Positions 1 to 8,625 of a stretch of 64,000 nt of DNA are shown here, in pieces. Made by a program: the position numbers and the translations under genes. The stretch comes from Candidatus Gastranaerophilales bacterium. GTDB lineage: Bacteria > Cyanobacteriota > Vampirovibrionia > Gastranaerophilales > Gastranaerophilaceae. Below the pieces are notes generated by a model. That model was not told the DNA's origin. It ran no database searches and was given only the letters and a program-made list of their open reading frames with translations. Position 1 is the stretch's first letter; every line of letters starts with the position of its first letter. The DNA is taken from positions 39,829 to 103,828 of the forward strand of contig CALUVV010000009.1 in the NCBI GenBank assembly GCA_944324305.1, written 5' to 3'.

Positions 1-478
1 CTATAGATTTAACAGCGTGAACAATTTCATCTCTTGAACCGTAATTAAACGCAATTTGTAGATGAACGCCTGTGTTATTTTTTGTTGTTTCAACGGAATT
101 TTTAAGGATTTTTTGTAATTTTTCGCTTAATTTTGAAGTATCGCCTATGAACGAAATTACAACACCTTCCGAATGCATTTCGGCAAGCTCGTTTTGTAAA
201 GTTATTGCAAGAAGCTCCATTAAAAAATCAACTTCTTCTTTTTTTCTGTTCCAGTTTTCGGTTGAAAATGCATATACCGTAAGATATTTTATCCCGAAAT
301 CTTTGCAGGCTCTGAGAGTTGATTTTAAAGCATCTACTCCTTTTTTATGACCCACTGCCGACGGTAAATTTCTCTCCTTTGCCCAGCGTCGGTTTCCGTC
401 CATTATTACGGCAATATGTTTTAAATCGGTTTCTTTTACAATTTCAGCCGCGGTTAAATCTTTTTCTTGAGTTTTCAT
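1..478 (-). CDS. uppS: Undecaprenyl diphosphate synthase (C-terminal part beyond window)
   Basis: Cis-prenyltransferase that condenses isopentenyl diphosphate onto farnesyl diphosphate to make the C55 lipid carrier for peptidoglycan and surface polysaccharides. Reading from the ATG at 478, residues 21-33 are HIAVIMDGNRRWA, the family signature with catalytic Asp27; further motifs are GHKKGVDAL and YLTVYAFSTENW (substrate binding). About 159 residues are visible and the gene runs off the window start, roughly 80-90 residues short of the usual length. There is no Shine-Dalgarno sequence; a TTGATA-N16-TATAAT promoter places the transcription start at or next to the ATG, so the mRNA may be leaderless. 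The gene diverges from fusA. Confidence 0.95.
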   Translation of the reverse strand, partial: MKTQEKDLTAAEIVKETDLKHIAVIMDGNRRWAKERNLPSAVGHKKGVDALKSTLRACKDFGIKYLTVYAFSTENWNRKKEEVDFLMELLAITLQNELAEMHSEGVVISFIGDTSKLSEKLQKILKNSVETTKNNTGVHLQIAFNYGSRDEIVHAVKSI

Positions 479-485
479 AACTCTA

Positions 486-513
486 ATTATATTGCAAATA
501 TGTAAAATATCAA
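486..513 (-). promoter_or_regulatory. uppS promoter, probably giving a leaderless mRNA
   Basis: Minus strand TTGATA (508-513), 16-nt spacer, TATAAT (486-491). The uppS ATG starts 8 nt after the -10 box, where transcription should begin, and no Shine-Dalgarno sequence precedes it. Confidence 0.6.
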
Positions 514-567
514 CAAATCCATTTGTAAAAATATTTGTTTGTGTGATAATTTTCATGAGGCTAAAAT

Positions 568-600
568 TATAATAGCGATGTACACAATATAAAAAGGAAA
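568..600 (+). promoter_or_regulatory. fusA -10 box and ribosome binding site
   Basis: A perfect TATAAT at 568-573 is followed by an AAAAGGAAAA Shine-Dalgarno-like stretch near 592-601, just ahead of the fusA ATG at 609. I could not identify a convincing -35 box. Confidence 0.45.
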
Positions 601-608
601 ACAAAAAA

Positions 609-2702
609 ATGGCAAGAAAAACTCCATTAGAAAAAATCAGAAACATTGGTATTGCCGCTCACATCGATGCCGGTAAAACCACTACTACTGAACGTATCTT
701 GTTTTACACTGGAAAAACTCATAAAATCGGTGAAGTTCACGATGGTGCTGCAGTTACCGACTTTATGGAACAGGAACGTGAAAGAGGTATTACAATCCAG
801 TCTGCTGCTGTTACAGCTTCCTGGAAAGGACACCAGATTAACGTTATCGATACTCCGGGACACGTTGACTTTACTATCGAAGTTGAACGTTCTTTACGTG
901 TATTAGACGGCGTTGTTGCGGTATTCTGTGCTGTAGGCGGTGTTCAATCTCAATCTGAAACTGTTTGGAGACAGGCTAACAGATATGAAGTTCCCCGTAT
1001 GGTATTTGTTAACAAAATGGACAGAACAGGTGCTAACTTCTATCGTGTAGTTGACCAAATCAGAAACAGATTAGGCGGAAACGCTCATCCTATCAGATTG
1101 CCTATCGGTGCTGAAGACCAATTCAAAGGTCTTATCGACTTGTTTGAAATGAAAGCATATATCTATACTAACGATTTAGGTACTGATATTCAGGTTGAAG
1201 ATATTCCTGCCGATATGGCTGATCAGGCTAAAGAATACAGAGAAGCTCTTGTTGAAGCAATCTGCGAAAATGATGATGCTTTAATGGAAAAATATTTTGA
1301 AGATCCTGAATCTTTAACAGTTGAAGAATTAAAAGCAGGTTTAAGAAAAGCGGTTTGTGATAACAAAATTGTTCCCGTAACCTGCGGTACTGCTTTCAAA
1401 AACAAGGGTGTTCAATTACTTTTAGACTCAATCGTTGAATTAATGCCTTCTCCGGTTGATGTAAAAGCTATTGAAGGTGAATTGGAAGACGGAACTAAAG
1501 TTGAAAGACATTCTTCAGACGACGAACCGTTCTCGGCTCTTGCTTTCAAAGTTATGACTGACCCTTATGTAGGACGTTTAACATTCTTGAGAATATATTC
1601 AGGAAAATTAACTTCGGGTTCTTATGTTCTTAACGCTACAAACGGCAAAAAAGAACGTATTTCAAGATTGGTTCAAATGTATGCTGACCAGAGAATTGAA
1701 GAAAATGAAGTTTATGCAGGCGACATCTGCGCGGCTGTAGGTTTGAAAGACACTACTACAGGTGATACATTGTGTGACGAAAAATCTCCGATTATCTTGG
1801 AAAGAATGACTTTCCCCGAACCTGTAATTTCAGTTGCTATCGAACCGAAAACAAAAGCTGACCAGGATAAAATGGGTATCGCTCTTCAAAAACTTGCTGA
1901 AGAAGATCCGTCATTCCGTGTTAAATCTGATACTGAAACAGGTCAGACAATTATTTCCGGTATGGGTGAACTTCACTTAGACATCATCGTTGACCGTCTT
2001 TTAAGAGAATTCAAAGTTGATGCTAACGTTGGTAAACCTCAGGTTGCATACAGAGAAACTATCAGAGGAAATGCTGATCAGGATTCTAAATTCATCCGTC
2101 AATCAGGCGGTAAAGGTCAATACGGCCACGTTAAAATCAGAATTGCTCCAGCAGAAGAAAATGCCGGATTTGTATTCGAAAACAAAATTGTCGGCGGTGC
2201 TATTCCTAAAGAATACATCGAACCTGCAAGAAAAGGTATGGAAGAAGCTCTTGAAGGCGGTATCTTAGCAGGCTTCCCGATGATTGACGTTAAAGTTGAA
2301 CTTTATGACGGTTCTTACCACGAAGTTGACTCTTCCGAAATGGCATTCAAAATCGCAGGTTCTATGGCTATTAAAGAAGGCTGCCGCAAAGCTAAACCTT
2401 GTATCCTTGAACCTATGATGAAAGTTGAAATCGAAGTTCCGGAAGAAAATACCGGTGATATTATCGGTGATATTTCTTCACGCCGCGGCCGCGTTGAAGG
2501 TATGGAACCTATTGAAGGAACAGGAATTCAAAAGATTAATGCTATCGTTCCTCTTGCAGAAATGTTCGGTTATGCAACTGATATCCGTTCAAAAACTCAA
2601 GGACGCGGTACATTCTCTATGGAATTTAAATGTTACGAACAAGTTCCTTCTAACATAGAAAAAGAAATTATTGAAAAATCAGGCGTTGTTGCTAAAGATT
2701 AA
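609..2702 (+). CDS. fusA: Translation elongation factor G
   Basis: GTPase that drives translocation on the ribosome and helps recycle it. The 697-residue length is normal. The G domain shows the P-loop [15 protein letters not shown] (G1, residues 17-31), RGITIQSAA (switch I), DTPGHVDFT (G3) and NKMDR (G4). Domains II-V follow, with the domain IV signature GGKGQYGHV. Unlike the classic str operon, rpsL, rpsG and tuf are not adjacent, so the gene appears monocistronic. It ends at a bidirectional terminator facing the coiled-coil gene at 2757. The ATG at 609 is supported by the upstream AAGGAAAA. Codon use is strongly optimised, consistent with high expression. Confidence 0.99.
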   Translation: MARKTPLEKIRNIGIAAHIDAGKTTTTERILFYTGKTHKIGEVHDGAAVTDFMEQERERGITIQSAAVTASWKGHQINVIDTPGHVDFTIEVERSLRVLDGVVAVFCAVGGVQSQSETVWRQANRYEVPRMVFVNKMDRTGANFYRVVDQIRNRLGGNAHPIRLPIGAEDQFKGLIDLFEMKAYIYTNDLGTDIQVEDIPADMADQAKEYREALVEAICENDDALMEKYFEDPESLTVEELKAGLRKAVCDNKIVPVTCGTAFKNKGVQLLLDSIVELMPSPVDVKAIEGELEDGTKVERHSSDDEPFSALAFKVMTDPYVGRLTFLRIYSGKLTSGSYVLNATNGKKERISRLVQMYADQRIEENEVYAGDICAAVGLKDTTTGDTLCDEKSPIILERMTFPEPVISVAIEPKTKADQDKMGIALQKLAEEDPSFRVKSDTETGQTIISGMGELHLDIIVDRLLREFKVDANVGKPQVAYRETIRGNADQDSKFIRQSGGKGQYGHVKIRIAPAEENAGFVFENKIVGGAIPKEYIEPARKGMEEALEGGILAGFPMIDVKVELYDGSYHEVDSSEMAFKIAGSMAIKEGCRKAKPCILEPMMKVEIEVPEENTGDIIGDISSRRGRVEGMEPIEGTGIQKINAIVPLAEMFGYATDIRSKTQGRGTFSMEFKCYEQVPSNIEKEIIEKSGVVAKD

Positions 2703-2720
2703 TTTCTTTAAGATAAATTT

Positions 2721-2753
2721 AAAAAAGAACCGTCAATTGACGGTTCTTTTTTT
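2721..2753. terminator. Bidirectional terminator between fusA and the convergent coiled-coil gene
   Basis: Perfect inverted repeat with arms at 2721-2734 and 2739-2752, AATT loop, and A-tract/T-tract flanks, so it can work on both strands. Confidence 0.85.
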
Positions 2754-2756
2754 TTA

Positions 2757-4160
2757 TTATGAGAAAATTTTGAAAGTTGATTCCACGTTCTTATCTACTA
2801 TATTTTTTACTGAATCATATTCTGTTTGTAATGCGCTGTGTTCTGTATCTAACTTTTTCAATTCAAGATCGAGTTTTTTGTCTTTGTTTTCAAGATCCTG
2901 CATATCCTGGTTATATTTGGATTCTGCCTTGGCTATCGCTCTTTCGTCGGCTACTTCCTGAATGCAGTTGTCTTCTGATATTGTTGTTGTTTTAAATCCT
3001 TTATCTGTTGTTGAATAATATTCTAATCTTAACGAACCGTCTCTTAAAGCAGCTTCAAAAGTACTGTTATCTTCCAGCGGAGATTTTTTTACTGTTCCTT
3101 TTGTGCCGGTTCCTTCATTAATATAAATATGATTGTCGTCAGCTTCTGCAGGGGTATTGGTGTATGTAAAGTACCCTGATGACTGAATTTTATTAAAAAT
3201 ATTTTTGTAGTAATTTAATGTTGTTGTATTATCACTGTTTGCTGCTGTGTTGTAATCATCAGCATTAAATTCCGTACTGAAGTTATTTTCACCGGGTCTG
3301 TTAACTCTGAGATATGCTTCTGTAATTGCCATTGCATAATCGTATAATTTACGGGATTCGTCGGTTGTTCCCTCGTAGTTAATCGGACCGCTGATATTGT
3401 TGCCGTCTGCGTCAACACCTGTATAGCCTGCATAGCCGCATCCTACTGCTGTTACGCCCTGACCGGCTTTAGCCTGCTCAGCTGTAATAACATTTCCGTT
3501 TTTGTCTATGTATTCACCGTTTTCATTTGTAACATAAAGTTCGTTCCAGCTGAAACCGAAGTCATGTTCTTCATCGCCCAGATTAATTCCGACTGTCGCA
3601 AAATATGCATCCCAGGCTTCATGAATTTTTTGTTTTGCTTCTAAAGTTTTGCTGTTTGTATCGTAAGCATCCGGATCATTCGGATCGGCATCAATTTCGT
3701 TACCGTCTTTATCAAGTTTTTTCCATGTTTCATCGTTTCTGTTAACGCTTAAATCTGACTGTGAATATGCTTTACCGTTTTGAGCAACGGTTGCACCTGT
3801 AAGATTTGCGAGAAACTGGTTATAATTTCCGTTAGATTTTTCATATGCTTCTGCAATGTCTGGTGTAACAAGAATTCTTCCTTTTGTATCTGTTACAACA
3901 TACTGCTTTGTATTTTCCGCCATTTGCAATCCTGTCATAAGGCTGTATGAAATATCGGAATAAGTTGCTTCTGCTCCGTTAAAACCTGTTAATACCGTTA
4001 ATTTTGTAGCTTCAAGTGCTTCATTGTATTCATTGGTAATTTGCTGCGTCTGATCTGATAAACGCTGCTTTGAATAGGAAATACTTTGACCTGAATTTTC
4101 ATTGTTGGTCAATCTGGCTGTTATGCTTAATAGTCTAGCTTGTGATGCTGCCATTCCCAT
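2757..4160 (-). CDS. ASQAR-motif coiled-coil protein, 467 aa (unknown function)
   Basis: I do not recognise a characterised family. The N-terminus MGMAASQARLLSITARL is nearly shared with the products at 30801 (MGMAASQARFLGLTARK) and 41307 (MGLAAGQARLLTITGRK). It is followed by a Q/E-rich helix, a long variable Asp/Asn/Gly/Thr-rich middle, and a C-terminal coiled coil of about 60 residues (LDLELKKLDTEHSALQTEYD...) ending in ESTFKIF. Conserved terminal helices around a variable middle resemble the layout of flagellin/hook-type subunits, but I see no sequence motif proving that. There is no signal peptide or membrane segment. The ATG at 4160 follows GAAAGGAA and GAAAGG stretches. Monocistronic, with a near-palindrome at 4275-4290. 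Confidence 0.8.
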   Translation of the reverse strand: MGMAASQARLLSITARLTNNENSGQSISYSKQRLSDQTQQITNEYNEALEATKLTVLTGFNGAEATYSDISYSLMTGLQMAENTKQYVVTDTKGRILVTPDIAEAYEKSNGNYNQFLANLTGATVAQNGKAYSQSDLSVNRNDETWKKLDKDGNEIDADPNDPDAYDTNSKTLEAKQKIHEAWDAYFATVGINLGDEEHDFGFSWNELYVTNENGEYIDKNGNVITAEQAKAGQGVTAVGCGYAGYTGVDADGNNISGPINYEGTTDESRKLYDYAMAITEAYLRVNRPGENNFSTEFNADDYNTAANSDNTTTLNYYKNIFNKIQSSGYFTYTNTPAEADDNHIYINEGTGTKGTVKKSPLEDNSTFEAALRDGSLRLEYYSTTDKGFKTTTISEDNCIQEVADERAIAKAESKYNQDMQDLENKDKKLDLELKKLDTEHSALQTEYDSVKNIVDKNVESTFKIFS

Positions 4161-4274
4161 AATTTTTACCCTTTCTGTAGGTTTTGGTATCGGAACCTTA
4201 ATTTCCTTTCAAATAGTACTTGTAATCATGGTTACGGCAAGATTTATTTATTTCTTTAGAAATTAAATATAAAT

Positions 4275-4290
4275 GTTAACAATTTGTAAT
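4275..4290. promoter_or_regulatory. Near-palindrome GTTAACAATTTGTAAT upstream of an ASQAR gene
   Basis: Lies about 115 bp upstream of the start at 4160. Similar elements lie 85-115 bp upstream of the genes starting at 21085, 30801, 41307 and 49192. It abuts the T-tract of the ileS terminator. A regulator-binding role is inference. Confidence 0.35.
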
Positions 4291-4320
4291 AAAAAATGAG
4301 CCTTATATTAAGGCTCATTT
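4285..4320 (-). terminator. ileS terminator
   Basis: Arms at 4294-4305 and 4309-4320 (12 bp, perfect, 3-nt loop), followed on the minus strand by a run of six T. It lies directly after the ileS stop codon. Confidence 0.85.
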
Positions 4321-4323
4321 AAC

Positions 4324-7140
4324 TTATTTTACTGCTTCTCCGCATTCACAGCAGATGCCGTCTGCGTCAAGTTTTCTGTATTTCCAGCAGCGTTCGCATT
4401 TTTCGCCTTCTGCCTGTGTTACCCAAACTGTGTATCCTTCTTCCGTATATTCATTGAGCACATTTTCGGGTTTTTCACTTGATACATAAGCCTGTGAAGT
4501 AATAAATATGTTGCATAATTCAGCTTCATTAGCTTTTAAGACAGTATCATCATCTGCTTTTATGTAAACAGCAGCTTCCAATGAGCTTCCGACTTTTTTA
4601 TCGGCACGCAAAGGTTCAATTGCTCTTGTTACAACTTCTCTTGCTTTTAATATTTTAGAAAAATCTTCTTCAAGCTTTTGATTATGCCATTCTGGTTTTA
4701 CTTTAACCCAGTCAGAAAGAAGAATACTTTCAAGTCCGTTTTTCTGACATTCGGGCACGCTCATCCAGATATCTTCCGCCTGATGAGGCATTACGGGAAC
4801 AAGCATTCTTACAAGAGTTTGTAATGTTTCATACAGTACTGTCTGACAGGCGCGGCGTGATAATGATTTTTTACCTGCCGTATAAAGTCTGTCTTTTACA
4901 ATATCAAGATAGAATGAACTTAAATCAACAGCGGCAAAGTTTTGCAATTGTTGAAAATATTTATAGAATTCGTAATTGTCGAATGCCTCTGTTACACTTT
5001 CGATTAAGTGATTTAATTTATGAAGCGCAAATTTATCAATTTCTTTTAAGTCGTTATATTCAACATAATCGGTTTTAGGGGCAAAATCAAACAGGTTGCC
5101 GACCAAAAATCTTGAAGTATTTCTTGTTTTCTTAAAGATTTCCGCAAGCTGTTTAATAATATTGTTTCCGATTTTTGTATCGTTTCTGTAATCAACGGAA
5201 GCTGCCCATAATCTTAGAATATCAGCCCCGTAAGTTTTGATAATTTCATCGGGTCTTATGTAGTTTCCTAATGACTTTGACATTTTTCTTCCGTCCTCGC
5301 CAAACACAAATCCGTGAGTAAGAACAGATTTATAAGGAGCAATTCCCTGAGTAGCGATTGACGTTAAAAGTGATGACTGGAACCATCCTCTGTGCTGGTC
5401 GGAACCTTCAAGGTACATTTCAACAGGAGTTGTGCCTAGTTCATCAGAACGTTTGTTTACAACAGCACGCCAGGTTATGCCTGAGTCAAACCAAACGTCC
5501 ATGATATCATTTTCTTTTTTAAAGTGTGTTTTGCCGCATTTCGGGCATTTAAATCCTTGAGGAAGCAGTTCTTCGGCTGAATATTTAACCCATGCATCCG
5601 AACTTTCTTTCTCGAAAATTTTGGCAACATTTTCGATTGTTTCGTCTGTAACGATAACTTCTCCGCAGTCCTCACAGTAGAATACGGGAATTGGCACACC
5701 CCATGCACGCTGGCGTGAAATACACCAGTCAGTACGTCCCGCAACCATGTTTGATATTCTTGCTTCTCCGCCTGAAGGTATCCATTTTACTTTTTTTATT
5801 TCTTCCAAAGCTTTATCTCTAAATCTGTCTACCTTAACAAACCACTGAGGAGTTGCTCTGTAGATTACCGGATTTTTGCATCTCCAGCAGTGCGGGTAAC
5901 TGTGGTTTATATCCTGTTGAGCCAGTAATGCTCCGCAGTTTTGAAGTTTTTCAATTACAATAGAATTTCCTTTGTAATACGGAACACCTTCTAAATCTTT
6001 ATCTTTAACTGCATCAGTCCAAACGCCTTTACTGTCTAACGGTGAAAATACTTCAATACCGTATCTGCATCCGACTTCATAGTCTTCAAGACCATGTCCC
6101 GGGGCTGTATGAACAGAACCGGTACCGGCATCAAGCGTTACGTGTTCTCCTAGAATAATCGGAGATTTTCTGTCAACAAGCGGATGCTTTGTATTTAAAA
6201 GTTCTAAATCCTGTCCTTTGCAAGAGCCGAGAACTTTAATATCTGTTTCATCCCATTCCACATCTTTTAAGAAACTTGCTAAAAGTTCTTGAGCGGCTAC
6301 ATATATATCGCCTTTATACTCAAAGAAAGTATATTCAAATTTCGGGTGAACACTTATTGCCATATTTGACGGAATTGTCCAGGGAGTTGTTGTCCAGATT
6401 ACTGCATAAACATCTTTTCCTTCTGAACCGTCAATCATATTGTTTATTTTGTTTGTACTTTCGTCGTCAAACTTAAATCTTACATAAATAGAGGTTGATG
6501 TATGATCAGCGTATTCAACTTCCGCTTCAGCAAGAGCGGTTTCGCATGATGCGCACCAGTATACGGGTTTCAACCCTTTTTCAACATACCCTTTCTTGTA
6601 CATTTCACCGAAAACTCTTACCTGTTCGGCTTCGAAATCAGGATTAATTGTCAAATAAGGATGATCCCAATCTCCGAGAACGCCCAAACGTTTGAATTCG
6701 CTTTCCTGTCCTTTTAAGTTTTTATGGGCAAATTCGCGGCATTTTTGTCTTAATTCAACGGGTGTTAAAGCGTTTCTTCCGCCTTTAATATTTTTTACCA
6801 CCGCATTTTCAATCGGAAGCCCGTGGCCGTCATATCCGGGAACATACGGAGTATAATATCCTGCCTGTGCTTTGTATTTTAATAAAATATCTTTAAGGAT
6901 TTTGTTAAGAGCAGTACCCACGTGAATTTTTTCGGAGCTTAAATAAGGCGGTCCGTCATGCAAAATGAATTTATTTGCTTTATCACGCTGATTTATAATC
7001 TTATTATAAATGTCATTTTCATTCCAGAACTTTTGAATTTCAAGTTCTCTTACGGTAGCATTCGCTCTCATTGCCAGAGTAGTTTGAGGCAAGTTTAAAG
7101 TATCTTTATACTCTTTTTTTGTACTTGTTTCGTTACCCAT
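4324..7140 (-). CDS. ileS: Isoleucyl-tRNA synthetase with altered HIGH motif
   Basis: Class I synthetase charging tRNA-Ile, 938 aa, normal length. Visible parts are the N-terminal catalytic region with HDGPPY (61-66), an editing (CP1) region around TTPWTIPSN and GTGSVHTAPGHG, GRKMSKSLGN (the KMSKS loop), the anticodon-binding domain, and a C-terminal zinc finger (CERCWKYR...CCECG). The HIGH motif reads H73-V-G-T76 instead of H-x-G-H: the second His, normally conserved for ATP binding, is Thr. The rest of the enzyme looks intact and it is the only IleRS here, so it is presumably functional. Its ATG lies 5 nt after the symporter stop, with AAGGA overlapping that stop, so both genes share a transcript. 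Confidence 0.97.
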   Translation of the reverse strand: MGNETSTKKEYKDTLNLPQTTLAMRANATVRELEIQKFWNENDIYNKIINQRDKANKFILHDGPPYLSSEKIHVGTALNKILKDILLKYKAQAGYYTPYVPGYDGHGLPIENAVVKNIKGGRNALTPVELRQKCREFAHKNLKGQESEFKRLGVLGDWDHPYLTINPDFEAEQVRVFGEMYKKGYVEKGLKPVYWCASCETALAEAEVEYADHTSTSIYVRFKFDDESTNKINNMIDGSEGKDVYAVIWTTTPWTIPSNMAISVHPKFEYTFFEYKGDIYVAAQELLASFLKDVEWDETDIKVLGSCKGQDLELLNTKHPLVDRKSPIILGEHVTLDAGTGSVHTAPGHGLEDYEVGCRYGIEVFSPLDSKGVWTDAVKDKDLEGVPYYKGNSIVIEKLQNCGALLAQQDINHSYPHCWRCKNPVIYRATPQWFVKVDRFRDKALEEIKKVKWIPSGGEARISNMVAGRTDWCISRQRAWGVPIPVFYCEDCGEVIVTDETIENVAKIFEKESSDAWVKYSAEELLPQGFKCPKCGKTHFKKENDIMDVWFDSGITWRAVVNKRSDELGTTPVEMYLEGSDQHRGWFQSSLLTSIATQGIAPYKSVLTHGFVFGEDGRKMSKSLGNYIRPDEIIKTYGADILRLWAASVDYRNDTKIGNNIIKQLAEIFKKTRNTSRFLVGNLFDFAPKTDYVEYNDLKEIDKFALHKLNHLIESVTEAFDNYEFYKYFQQLQNFAAVDLSSFYLDIVKDRLYTAGKKSLSRRACQTVLYETLQTLVRMLVPVMPHQAEDIWMSVPECQKNGLESILLSDWVKVKPEWHNQKLEEDFSKILKAREVVTRAIEPLRADKKVGSSLEAAVYIKADDDTVLKANEAELCNIFITSQAYVSSEKPENVLNEYTEEGYTVWVTQAEGEKCERCWKYRKLDADGICCECGEAVK

Positions 7141-7145
7141 ATTAC

Positions 7146-8450
7146 TTATCCTTCTTTTATTTTTTCAATTGTATGCTGAATGTCGTTTCCAATGCTTTCC
7201 CGCTTGGACTGTTCAACAAATTCGTTCATTTTATCGTAATCAAATTCTTTTTCCCAGCGTGCAATAACAACCGTTGCAACACAATTACCTACAAGGTTAA
7301 TCGCGGTTCTTCCCATATCGAGAATTTGGTCAATCCCTAAAAGGATTGCAACGCCGAGTATCGGAATGTTAAAGCTTGCAAGAGTTCCCGCAAGAACGAT
7401 TAAGGCAACGCGCGGAGCACCTGCAATCCCTTTACTCGTAAGCATTAATGCAAGCATTATAATTACCTGCTGGTTTAAATCAAGATTTATTCCTACAATT
7501 TGAGATGAAAATAAAACACCCATCGCAAGATAAATCGTACTTCCGTCAAGGTTAAACGTATAACCTGTCGGCATTACAAAGCCCACAATATTTTTCGGAA
7601 CTCCGAAACGTTCCATAATTTCCATTGCTTTAGGAAATGCAGCTTCCGAGCTTGCAGTGGTGAACGCTAATAGTGCGGGTTCCTGTACCGCTCTTAATAA
7701 ATTTCTGAATGAAATTTTTACAATCTTGCATGCAATAAAAAGTACCAGAAGCACAAATACCGCAAGCGCAAAATACATTGCTCCGATTACTTTAAAGTAG
7801 CTTTTTAATACCGATAAACCGTTAGCACCGATAGTTGATGCAATTGCCCCGAAAATACCTAAAGGAGCAAAATACATAACATATTCGGTAAATTTAAACA
7901 TTATTTGAGAAACAGAGTTTAGAACATCAATAACAGGTTTTGCCGCTTTTCCGACGGCAACCATTGCAAGAGCAAAGAATATTGAAAATACTACAATCTG
8001 CAATAAGTTACCCTGTGCCATTGCATCAATTATGCTGGTCGGGAAAATGCTCGTAACCATTTCACTTATTGACGTATGCGCCTGTGTGGCTGCCATAAGC
8101 CCCGCTTCCTGCATATGGATTGCGTGCGGAGTGTTTCTGGTTACAAATCCTACACCCGGCTTAAATATATTTGCCATTGTAAGACCTATTATCAGAGCCA
8201 GTGTCGTAACTATTTCAAAATAAATTATTGTTTTTAATCCGATTTTTCCTAAGCTTTTAGCATCGCCGTGTCCTGCCACCCCTACAACAAGTGTGGCAAA
8301 AAGCAAAGGTGCTATAATCATTTTAACCATTCTTAAAAATATAACTGCGAACGGTCTCATCTTAACTGCAAAGTCAGGGGCAAAATGACCTACAATGACA
8401 CCTAAAATTAATGCTAAAAATATCAGGGCTGTAAGTTTTGAATGTTTCAA
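7146..8450 (-). CDS. Dicarboxylate/amino acid:cation symporter (DAACS/GltP family)
   Basis: Inner-membrane secondary transporter importing glutamate, aspartate or C4-dicarboxylates with Na+ or H+. At 434 aa it has the family's length and 8 hydrophobic segments. Diagnostic motifs are TTASSEAAFPKAM (the serine-rich re-entrant loop 1) and GYTFNLDGSTIY (the NMDGT-type substrate/cation site, here NLDGS), followed by SKGIAGAPRV (re-entrant loop 2). The exact substrate cannot be read from sequence. The start is TTG at 8450, seven bases after a CGAGG Shine-Dalgarno. First gene of a two-gene unit with ileS, 5 nt away, and divergent from nrdJ. Confidence 0.9.
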   Translation of the reverse strand: MKHSKLTALIFLALILGVIVGHFAPDFAVKMRPFAVIFLRMVKMIIAPLLFATLVVGVAGHGDAKSLGKIGLKTIIYFEIVTTLALIIGLTMANIFKPGVGFVTRNTPHAIHMQEAGLMAATQAHTSISEMVTSIFPTSIIDAMAQGNLLQIVVFSIFFALAMVAVGKAAKPVIDVLNSVSQIMFKFTEYVMYFAPLGIFGAIASTIGANGLSVLKSYFKVIGAMYFALAVFVLLVLFIACKIVKISFRNLLRAVQEPALLAFTTASSEAAFPKAMEIMERFGVPKNIVGFVMPTGYTFNLDGSTIYLAMGVLFSSQIVGINLDLNQQVIIMLALMLTSKGIAGAPRVALIVLAGTLASFNIPILGVAILLGIDQILDMGRTAINLVGNCVATVVIARWEKEFDYDKMNEFVEQSKRESIGNDIQHTIEKIKEG

Positions 8451-8568
8451 TGTAATACCTCGTTTAACATTATATTATAAACATAGACATGTGTATAATT
8501 TCCTGTAACGTTTCGTAAAAGTTTTGTAACAAGTTTACCCATGCCAATATTAAATTGATGTAATATTG

Positions 8569-8620
8569 TTGAATAGACATGTTGAAAGGAATATAATAAT
8601 AAATATAAAGTAAGGGGAGG
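8569..8620 (+). promoter_or_regulatory. nrdJ promoter and strong Shine-Dalgarno
   Basis: TTGAAT (8569-8574), 17-nt spacer, TATAAT (8592-8597). GGGGAGG at 8614-8620 sits 5 nt before GTG 8626 and fixes the GTG as start. GTAAC-containing repeats lie further upstream (about 8505-8537). Confidence 0.75.
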
Positions 8621-8625
8621 TTAAT

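Noticed and set aside
72..350. Open frame on the plus strand at the window start
   Set aside because: It is antisense to uppS, whose reading frame carries clear catalytic motifs.
2757..4160. Calling the ASQAR proteins flagellins or hook proteins
   Set aside because: Only the general layout (conserved helical ends, variable middle) is similar. No flagellin motif and no flagellar genes are present in the window.
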